The translations under genes were made by a program, and so were the position numbers. DNA of 64,000 bases. It comes from Phymorhynchus buccinoides. Lineage: Eukaryota; Mollusca; Gastropoda; Neogastropoda; Raphitomidae. Each line of letters begins with the position of its first letter. Positions within the stretch are counted from its first letter, which is position 1. The notes below the pieces were generated by a model. It made no database searches and was not told the DNA's origin. It saw nothing but the letters and a program-made list of their open reading frames with translations. Positions 13,980 through 25,500 of this stretch are shown one piece after another. Location of the stretch: the NCBI GenBank assembly GCA_017654935.2, contig CM065698.1:34453444-34517443 (forward strand), read 5' to 3'.

Positions 13980-16900
13980 GTAAGAATACATATGTGACCC
14001 AGCACCACGAAAGGGACATCAAGTCGCTGGGCTAGTTTCTCACAACAGGCTTAGAAAGTCAAAAATCTTTTTTTGGAGTTTTAGTTATTTTCGTTTTTTT
14101 TTCGTGTTCTCTAACATCTTATCTTTTATATTTATAAAAGGCAATCTTTAATATGGTCTTATAAGTGCTTTAAAACGAGTAGGTCAATGCATTTTCTTCA
14201 GCTGGGCCAGACTTTAGACTTTGTTTTCTCAAAATGGCCGATGCTCACTCTACTAACTTTAAATGTTCATAACTCTGGAACGGAAAAAGATACAAGAATG
14301 GTTCTTGTATCATTAGAAAGAGAATTGTCTGACGTTTTCAAATGTATATTTTCTCAGAATGGTCAGTTTGAAAATGTTTGAATTTGAATGGTGAGTTTCA
14401 AGCGCTCGTATTATGTGAAGCCTGTATGTGTCGCACAAACACGCATGTGTCAGCTTGTACGTCTCTTCTGACCTGCTTAGAATTAAAAAGGAAAAAAAAA
14501 AACGTGCGAGAAAATTGTCCCCAACATTCTTCTTGGCACCCGGGTTGACGACCGATCTTGTCCTCAGAAATAATGGCCATATGATCTGAACCCATTGCGT
14601 ATTTAAAATCGTCACGCTTCTAGAATAATTTCTTATCTTGTTGGTTTCTTTTCTTTTTTTTTGCTCACTCGTGTTACTGTTAACAAAGTTAACACGAAGT
14701 GAGTCTATGGTAAAGTTAACACGAAGTGAGTCTATGGTATGATAGTCGTTTGGTTGTGTGTCTGTGTGTATATGTGTGTGTGTTGCGTCCGTGGTCTAAT
14801 CTCCAAACTTTAACGTTGGCATTTTCTCGGGGAAATAGAAGGTGTACATTGTTCACACTTTGCACACATATAGATGTCTATGCAAGCTTTTCAAACAATA
14901 ACGATTTGAATAATTAAATACTTAAAACTACACTGTAAACAGATAACAAACATATAACATTTTAGATTAGTGGGTTAGAGAGTATTCAACAGGCAACATG
15001 AGTTAAGAAACTCGTCAACACTGAAAGCCTCGATAGCTCATTGGTAGAGTGTCGGTCTGTCATGCCAATGGTTCCGGGTCCGATTCTCAAAAAAAAGTTG
15101 TATCCATTAACGATAGTTTCATTTGTGCTTTAAAAATTTATTGGCAATCTTGTCCTTTAGACACCCCCCTCAATCTTTGTTGTTGTCCCACATGTGCCTG
15201 TTCGATTGAGCCTTGAAGGCTTTGAATCTTGGTTGTTGTTTTTTATAGGAAAAATGAGAAAGATTACAGTTGCCTAACTTGCACCACGCTAAGAAAAGTA
15301 ATGTTTTATTTACAAAAACAGATAATTTTTAAAAAATGACGGTAGCAATGATCATACAATGATCTTTGTATGTGTCTAAGCCTTTGACAAGAAGTGAAGA
15401 AAGTTCTGTTCTGTGGTTTTGCAAACGTTGTTTTTTTCAAAACTGCCTAAGTCTCATAGTAAGTGTTAACATAAAAATATTTTTTTCTAGTGCATCCCTG
15501 GGACTCCCTGCACATTCTTTTAGAGGGTCCTTTAGAATTTTAGTGCTTCATAGACCCCTAAACCTGGGAGTTAGCCCTGCTTGACTCTCTTGACCCCTTT
15601 TCCCTTGCCCAAACTCTGGCAGATCATCCAAGACTTCTACAACAAGACGTACTATGAGCGCAGCGGGGGCAACTGGACGCACGTGATGCAGTACGAGGAG
15701 TACCGGGAGGCCCGCGAGGATGCCCGGGACAAGGCCCTGGAGAACAAGGCCGAGAACAAAACGGTGTCCTACTCGGCGGCGGACGCGGCGGTCCTCAACT
15801 CCTCCGCGGACCTCAAGCCCGAGGACTTCGAGGTGGACACGGGCAAGCTGCTGGAGAAGTGGCAGCTGGACATCCTGTGGTCCACCACCGTGGCCCTCTT
15901 CGTCTTCTTCGGCATGATCGGGGCCTTCTCCTCCGCCAAGGTCGCCGACTACTTTGGAAGGTCGGTGGCTAGACCATTTTCTCAGATTAAGTCTTAGCAG
16001 GTCTCTTTTAAATTTTGCAATAAGATAATCGATGATTTTTCAGTTTTCCTCTGGCGGTGAAGGGGTTAAAAGAAGATGATAGGTGTGCAATTCTAAGCAC
16101 CCCCCCCCCCCCCCCCCCCACCTGTATGCACAGACGCAGACGCATAATTACAGTGGAACCTCCCTTATAAGACCTTAAAAAATCATCCAAAATGAGGTCT
16201 TATAAGGGAGGGATCTTATAAGGGAAGTAATTTTAATGCTTGCAAAGAAGGGCAATGTCTCGGAGAAGTAGGTCTTATGTGGGAAGGGGAGTCTTATAAT
16301 GGGAGGTCTTATAAGGGAGGTTCCACTGTACTGGAAATTATTTTTAATGCGGTCACCACTCCAGGTTTGGGAAGATTCAGAGAACTTTGAAGCGTGTCAT
16401 TTCAGGGTTGAGAGAGTGTTTCACTTTCACCCATGTTGTAGGGTTAAGTGATGGCGGCAGTGGGTTAGTAGCAGTGCAGTACATGCAGTTGGTAGCAGTA
16501 GCTTTGTCATCAGCATCAATGATTGATTTCAGTAGCAAGCAGCAACCGCTGTAAGCAGAGGTTCCGCTAGCCTACCAAAAGTTTCGGTGGACAGTACCGG
16601 CAACAGGAAAATATTCTGGTACTGGCCATCACACAGCCGGTGCAATCAAACTTCGCTGTGCAGAAAATATCTGTACATAGATCTATGCGATCGTAATGCG
16701 TCATTGTATGTTGCCTTTTAAGACCAAGTTACGTCACTTTTGTGATGTTGTCGTCATCATCAGACAAAGAGAACGACAGAAAAACGTCAGAGGGGGGTGA
16801 GGGGAGAGCTACACAATCTATACAGATAAGAAACCGGAGAGCAGAGAGCGGGAAGCCCACAAGCGGGAACACAACCTTGCTATTTACGTAAGCATGACGC

Positions 16901-18433
16901 AAAACTTTTATCGCGCATCTGCCTGACGTAGGTGTGTGACGTAGGTTGTCTTTCCTTACCAGCTCGAAAGAAAGTCTCAGGTACCGGTACGCGATACCGA
17001 TGACATTAATTTTTATCGGTACTAGACCAAAAAATATCGGTAAAAACCGGCATATGCCGGTCTAACGGAACCTCTGCGCTGTCAGAGAGGCAGTATGCTG
17101 ATGCTGGCTGGTTCCTGGAAACTGAGGATTAGTGGGGAAGCCTGTGCATCATGTCTTATTTTAACCCTTTCACCACCAGCCATATTTCAGCTGGTCTTTT
17201 CAGCAAAAAATGTCCATTAAATTGACCTGGGTAGAGAACAAAAACAATCTGCAGTATTGGGGATTCTCCTGTGACATATATAAAAAGTCGGAAAGCATCT
17301 TCACTGTAAAGCATCTTCACTCTTATGAGGTAATGAGGTATACCCTTACTTCCCTAAACTAAGACAATAGGGTCTTTGGATAACAGACCCCAATTTGATG
17401 CCTTTTAGTGGCATTGGTGTTAAATCACTGTGGTGCTAAAATGCGACTTTGGCGGTGAAAGGGTTAAGTTCTCCATTTGTCCCTGTCTGTGGCAATGTTT
17501 CCCCAGTCTTTATCAGGGGCAGCAGCTGCGTTGAGTTGGCGCTTCAGCTGGTCTTTGAGGTATTCTCGCAGCAGTAATGACCATAATAGAAGTACCATAT
17601 TTAATAGACTATCATTATTGCAGTGGACCCTCCCTTATAAGACCTTCAAAAACCATCCAAAATGAGGTCTTGTAAGGGAGCGATCTTATAAGGGAGTTAA
17701 TTTTAATACTTACAAAGAAGGGCAGTGTCTCAGAGAAGTAGGTCTTATGTGGGAGGGGAGTCTTATAATGGGGAGTCTTATAAGGGAGGTTCCACTGTAT
17801 TATAAAGCAAACCCTCCAAATGAGCAACTTAGGACGCGGATTTGACCGCCAGAGGGCAGTCAAACCAGTAGGGGCTTATCACGCGATATTCTTAGTTGGG
17901 CATAGTGAGAGATTCCCATTGCCCCCTGGCGGTCAAATCCGCGTCATAAGTTGACCATTGTACACAAAATCCTCATGATTTTTTTTTCTTACAACAAACC
18001 GAACAATGTCCTCTCTTTTTCCAGAAAGAAGGGCATGATCATCATCACCGTCATCATGTTCGTGGCGGGCCTGTGCGGGGGCATTCCGCTGGCCACCGGC
18101 TCTCCAGAGGTCCTCATGCTGTCCAGAGTCTTTGTCGGACTGCACTCAGGTCTGCTTGACCACTTGGGTTTTTGTCCCCCCCCCCCCCCCCAGTTGAATT
18201 GAGAGAGAGGGAGAGCATGTGTGCTGGCATGGTAGACCTCCGCGAATCGCGGAAAATCCGCAAAACACTTTGAAACAAAATTATTTAAAAAATGCATTGA
18301 AATGGCATGAAAAAGTGAAAATTTCACTCTCATTTATTGAATTTTCTTGAATTTTCTTCGGCCCCCTGGACCCCCGGCCATTTTCCTTGAAAACCACTTT
18401 GCCCCCACTACCATGTCTGGTGTGTGTGTGTGT

Positions 18434-18487
<54 letters not shown>

Positions 18488-19406
18488 GCGCCTGAACTTG
18501 AAATGTTTAATGAGGATGAACTGAATAAGCATAGCAACACTTCTTTTCATCGGGTCCTCAGACAGAGAGAGAGAGAGAGAGACAGAAGGGGCGGGATGGA
18601 GGGAGAGCGTGCATACATGCATGGGAGGGAGAGAGAGAGAGAAAGAGAGAGAGAGTAATAATTGAAGTTCCCCCGAAGACGGAGTGTGGCTGCCCACAGT
18701 GGCAGGGTAATCAAAAACGGTCACACACGTAATGTTCTCATCCCCAGCTGATGCACTTGTACCAGAGTGTTCAAGTGCTACCACGGTTGGGATGATCCCT
18801 GGAGTCTTTAAGCCAGGGTAAGCCAACAACAAAAACAACAATAAGTGAAGTAAATGAAGGTATCAATATTTTCATGATGATTGTGCCAGTTCAACTTCAA
18901 CTTCAAAGAACTTTATTGTCTCAAGACTGAGAAATTAAATTGTGGCAACGCCTGCGATTCAATCACATGAAAACACAACATTTATGAGATCTCGAAAGCA
19001 TGCAAAACAGCATAAAAGAAAATAGTATGCAGAATCAAACACAGTAAATCGATCAAATCATTTCCAGACATTCTAAGATACAAACACTACATACAACATG
19101 CGCGATATCAACATAGTTCCCACATATGCTAAGATAACAGTACAGAAAAACATTCAAATATAAAAACTAGCCGGCAGTACATTAAGATAATAGATAATAC
19201 AAGATTAAATATAAACATTATACATACATTAAGATATACAAGATTAAATATAATCAAGTATACATACATTAAAATAATACAGGATTAAATATAAACATTT
19301 GTTAGATACATACGCGTGTATATATACACACATGCGCGCGCGCGCTCACATACACAAGGACCCCCCCCCCCCACACACACACACACACATGTATACACAC
19401 ACACAT

Positions 19407-19444
<38 letters not shown>

Positions 19445-19488
19445 GCGCGCACGCACGCACGTGCACGCACACGCACGCACACGCACGC

Positions 19489-19529
<41 letters not shown>

Positions 19530-22500
19530 AATTCAGTAGTGGGAATACAAATAGACTGGAAACAACTGTAAGAGAAGAATGCAATGATGTAAGAGAAGTG
19601 TTCATTTGTTCAGCATAGAAATTGACATTGGAATAAAACTGTTCTTGCATCTGACAGTCTTGAGTTTTGGAGTCCGGTAGCGTCTACCAGAAGGCAGAAG
19701 CGTGAAGCATTTGCTGAGCCCATGACTGCAGTCACTCGCAATCATTCGTCCTTTTCCTTTCACTCGCCGCTCATACAGCACATTCATACTCTCCTGTCTC
19801 ACACCCACAATCTTACCAGAAACATTCACTACCTTATTCAACACATTCTTACTCTTAACGCTCAAACTACCAAACCAACAAATAAAGGAAAAGGTTAAAA
19901 TAGATTCAATAAAACATCTATAAAATCCACACAGTACTGTTCTGTTTACATCTAGGCTTCTAAGTTTCTGGAGACAATAAATTCTCGATTGACACTTCTT
20001 ATGTATGGCTTCAACATTGGCATTAAAATTCAATTTATCATCAATTATCGTCCCCAAGTACTTATACACACTCACTCGCTCAACTTTCATCCCATTGATA
20101 AAAAGATCGGGCACAATTGAAGGGTTTCTTCTAAAATCAATCACCATTTCTTTTGTCTTTTGCACATTAAGATCGAGGTAATTCTTCTCACACCAGTTGG
20201 AAAAATCGTGAACATGGTCAGAGTACACTTGGTCAGAATTTGAGAGATCTTGGAGAGCAGAGTCATCGGAATATTTAATGAGTGGAGTAGTGTCAGTGCC
20301 AGTGCAGTCGTTTGTGTACAGGGTAAAGAGAACAGGTGAGAGGACAGTGCCTTGAGGAGAGCCAATGGAAGTGTATTTGATAGAAGAGAGAGCATTTTCA
20401 AAGCGGACAGACTGGGACCTATTGACGAGGAAACTAATAATCCATTTAATGAGACGGAGGTCTACCTGATAGGAAAGAAGTTTTGTGGCCATTAGGTGAG
20501 GCTGGATAGTGTTGAAAGCTGAAGAGAAATCTATGAACAGAATACGCACAAAGGATCCAGGCTTTTCGAGATGAGTGTAGGCGTTGTGGAGCAGAGTGAG
20601 AGTTGCGTCGTCAGTGCTTCTTTTAGGCGTGTATGCGAACTGGTTTGGGTCAAGGTATTGTGTTGTCTGTGCTGTAATGCGTTTAAGAACGATTCTTTCA
20701 AAACATTTCATAGGAATTGAGGTCAGAGCGACGGGACGATAGTCGTTTAGTGAGGTTGGTTTGGTTTTCTTGGGGACAGGACATATCACAGACTTTTTCC
20801 ACAAGCTGGGAACAGCACAATCATTCAAAGACCAGGAAAATAAAACACTAAAAACGTTGCACAACTGAGCAGCACATGATTTTAAAATACGCCCACAGAT
20901 GTTGTCAGGGCCAACAGCCTTTTTGATTTTCAATCTTTTGAACAAACCTTCCACCTCCCCAGCATCAATCACACTCTCACCCACACCATTCGCACTCTCA
21001 TCTCTACTCACTTTTTCATTCAGTTCTCTCACAACATAGTCAAAATCTTCCTTCACATCATCACGTTCAAATCTACAGTAAAAATCATTGAGTTGTTCTG
21101 AGAATTCTTGTTGCTTTTCTAAGGGCATGACCGACGCTCGGCTGGCTGGTTTATTTTGACCAGTTAGTGTTTTTAACCCTTTCCAGGCGTCAGCCATGCT
21201 CCCCTGCTGGAACTGGTTTTCAACTTTTTCTTTGTAGATCTTTTTGCTCTCACGTATTTCATCTGAGTAGTTCCCTAATTGTTAGTGCTGCAACACCTTT
21301 GCATGCTTGCCATGCGCACGCACACACAAAAGCAGACACGCAAATTCCAACAGGCACAGACGTGGACACACAGTGGGTTGAAGTTGGCTGCCTAACGGGA
21401 GCAAAGACTGTACAGGGGAAGACAAGCATCCGGTCTCTTTTCCCTATATGAGTAGTGAGGACAGAAACACTGGTTATGTCCCTTTTAAGCGTGACACATT
21501 TACACGTCGATAGGCCAGTTGAATTCTCCGTTCAAATTCCAGTCTGAGTTTTTGGATAGCCGCCGCTGTGAATGGTGTATAACTACCCCACTAACGATAA
21601 CTCTATCAGCCCGGTTCGCTGTAACTCTTAAGTAGTCCATCTTACCCTTTTAGAATCTTTGACGGGAGGAAGAAGAGGTCATGCAGGACAGGAAGTCTTT
21701 GTGCTACTGTAGGTGCAGGCATCAGAATTGTCAGAGGATTTGCAAATTTCAGAGGATTGAAGATTACTGGCAGACGTCCCCGTGGGGATATCGGGGGACT
21801 CTTTCGTAAAAAATAGTTCCCCCTGCCTTCTGGAAGTTCTGTGCTTGTAGCTTCCTCTAATCTGCCACTCTCTTTGACTCTGCCTTTTCCCTTTGCTTTC
21901 TGTCATCTATATTATTTTTCTGACATATTGGAGATGCCATGTCGTGAATTGTAGTGTTTACTTTTTTGTTGTTTTCAGGTTTTGGGACGTTGTTAAGAAT
22001 CATTGATGTGTGTTTTGTTATCCGTGGTCGAACTTTACGCGGTGACAGTCCTGTAATAGCCACAGCTGTTGACGGGACTATAACAGACTAGCTAACTAAC
22101 TAAATGTGACTGACAGCAAGGTGTTTTTTAATGTGTGTGTGTGTGTGTGCAGGGTTGAACATATCCCTGTGTCCCCTGTACCTGGCGGAGATCTCTCCCC
22201 GCAAGATCCGCGGGGCCATCGGCACCTGCCACCAGCTGGCCATCACCATCGGCATCCTCTTCTCCCAGGTTATGGGGCTGAGAGAGATCTTTGGTTAGTG
22301 TGCAGCCATCATCAGATCATTTTTCATCATCGTTGTCAGCATCGTCATCATCATTATCTTGATTCAGATATGGGGTCTGAGAGAGTTGTTTATGATTGAC
22401 TCGATTATCACCATCGGCATCCTCTTCTTCCAGATCATGGGACTGAGAGAGATCTTTGGTCAGTGTAGCGGTCATCATCAGACCCCTTCGTTTTTCGTCA

Positions 22501-25500
22501 TCATTGTCTTTATTCGGATATGGGGTATGAGAGAGAGCTTTCTATGATTGTCGCTATCATTACCATCGGCATTCTCTTCTCCCAGGTCATGGGGCTGAGA
22601 GAGATCTTTGGTCAGTGTGCAGCCATCATCAGATCGTCTTTCATCATGGTTGTCAACATCGTCATCATCATTATCTTGATTCGGATATGGGGTCTGAGAG
22701 AGAGAGCTTTCTATGATTGTCGCTATCATTACCATCGGCATTCTCTTCTCCCAGGTCATGGGGCTGAGAGAGATCTTTGGTCAGTGTGCAGCCATCATCA
22801 GATCGTTTTTCATCATCGTTGTTATCATCATCGTCATCATCATTATCTTGATTCGGATATGGGGTCTGAGAGAGAGCTTTTTATGATTGTCGCTATCATC
22901 ACCATTAACCCTCTTGTGCCTGACGCTCTGTGCTCTCAATCACCTCTGAAATCCTAACCCAAGGGACGTCACTCCGTACAAAAGGGGGGGTAGCGTCAGA
23001 AAAATAATAAAATAAAATATACCCTACCAGATTTTGTGTGTTTTTTTGTTTTGAATGTGTTGCCGAGATGTCTGTCTGATATGCAAAATGAATTTCAAGA
23101 TGTTATGGGGATGCATGGCTCCACAAAAAAAATCAAATTGCCAAAGTGTAGTCGCAAACTGCATTCACTAGTCATTCACTGCCTACTTTTGCAGACTGTT
23201 GAAGCCTAACTCGCCCTAACTTGGGCTAAGACGACTGAAACGGAAATGTAGATCAAAATCATTCACTTACCCTTTCACTTCACGATCTTATAATTCCTAT
23301 CTTTCACCAAAAAAAGAATTTTCATCGCTGTCATCACTCGGTGGATGCAATAACGACTCGTCATCCATGATGTAAAAGTCGGGAAAATGCCGATGTCAGT
23401 AACACGACTTCAAAAATTCGCATCGATCGAACAAACACAAGCTCGCCGCCGAAATAGGTCAGAATACACTCCTTACTCATCACTTCGCGATCTCATAAGT
23501 CCCATATTTCACAAAAATAGGACTATTCATTGCTTTCCTCAGTCAATGGACGCCATAACTGTTCGTCATCCATATTGGAAAAATCGCGAAAATGCCGAAG
23601 TCAGTCACTAATTTTCAAAAATTCATATCTTTCAAACCAATCGGCCTAGAAGCCATTGCAAGCAACAGGACGGAAGTGTAATCCATAGCGAAAGCGAGGC
23701 TGAAGCGCTCACGTGACTGCCATGTGATAGAAACAAAATGGAAGCGCCCTAACCGGCCACGTGGAATCCGTACGTTCCCGAACGTTCTAGACGTTTCCGA
23801 TCCGATTTTTTTTTGAACGTTCACGACCGTTCACCGCACAAGAGAGTTAATCATTATCATCAATATTATCTTCATACCATGCTTTAAAAAATGTGTTTTA
23901 TTTATTATCTTCTGACTGTAACAGTATTACTACTAGTTGATGAGCTAGACTGCTTCTGCAAGACCAGATAATGAATAAAAAAAAAATTAAAAAAAAGTTA
24001 CGATTGAAATGGCATTTTCTAAATGTCCTAAATGCTTTGTTCGCTATTGATAGTAAATGCTAGTGTCAATCCCAAATAATTGATGGATATAGTTGGCTTT
24101 ATATATTGAGTATTATTTGCGATGCAATTTCAACTTTCAATTTCATCGATAGCATTCATATTATATTCACAGAGTTGTGGCATATCGCCACCTGAAAACA
24201 TTCGAACTAAAGTAACTTAAAAATTGGTCAAGTTTGATGTGCTGGGCTTACCAGTTGATCAAGACAAAGGGCATCGTCTGACAAGGCTGAAAACAATTTG
24301 CAAAGATCAAAGACCCCCCCACGTCCTGTGTCAAAATCACGGTTTTCACGTGTTTTCCCTCTTATAGCTGGTAAGAAATCTTAAGAAAGCTTCCTAGCGT
24401 AAGAGGGATTGTGATATGTGACGTGGTGGGTCTTTAAAGCACTGACAATGGTGCCATTTGAACAAAATTGATGTAATTTGACATGAAATCTGGAGTGTTT
24501 TTTTCATCCCGTGAAGTGACATCTTATGAGATGCGCCACTTTGATTTCCGCACGGCGATATGTTATTCTCAGATTGGGCCCCCCCGTGGGGATACCAGGG
24601 GGTCTTTTGTATAAATAGTTCCCCCACCTTCTGGAAGTTCTGTGCTTGTAACTTCCTTTAATCTGTCACTCTCTTTGACTCTGCCTTTTCCCTCTGCTTA
24701 CTGTCATCTACTATCTTTCTGCCTTTACCGGGTCCATTCTCCTGCCTTTTTTCACGAAACACTTTCAAAAACATTTCCTCCTCCAGCCGAAGTCGGACTT
24801 GCTGGGCCTAACTATTTGTTAGTTAGGCGCATAACGGCAGCAGGACGCATCTACGCTCATAATTGACTTAGGAAACTGTTTGAGCGATCGAAGAAGAAGA
24901 AGATTGGGCCTCGCCTGTTCACCGACATAGAGGGCTTTACCACAAAAAACACTCAGACCCCTGTACAGTTCAACCTCCCTTATAAGACTGGATTTAAATG
25001 TTGTTAAAACAAAAGAACTGCTTGTAGATTTTCTTAGAAACCCAGTGCCAGTGCCACATTTGGAAATTGATGGTGAAACGGTTGAAAGAATTGATGAGTA
25101 CAAATACCTAGGCACAGTTTTAGACAAGAAACTTTCTTTTGATAAACACATTGAGCATATACATAAGAAGAGTCAGTCCAGGATCTTTTGTTTACAGAGG
25201 CTAAGGAATATTGGTGTCTGTTCAGATATTCTTCAAACCTACTACCGATGTTGCATTGAATCTGTTCTTACTGTGTCATTTATCTGTTGGTATGGAAGCT
25301 TGAGTGTAAAAAGTAAGCGTGTGTTGAGTGATATGGTAAATGTGTGCAGTAAAGTTGTGGGTGCAAGGCAGAGTGGTATGCAAGAGTTGTATGACAGACA
25401 AGTAGTCAAGAAAGCCAGGAAAGTTCTTAATGATAACAGTCATGTTCTGGCAAAATACTATGAAGTATTACCATCGGGCCGTCGATACAGAACTCTAAAA

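Noticed and set aside
15024..15090. tRNA gene
   Set aside because: A and B box-like words are present, but the 3' acceptor strand is absent and the body matches another repeat copy, so it is a SINE head.
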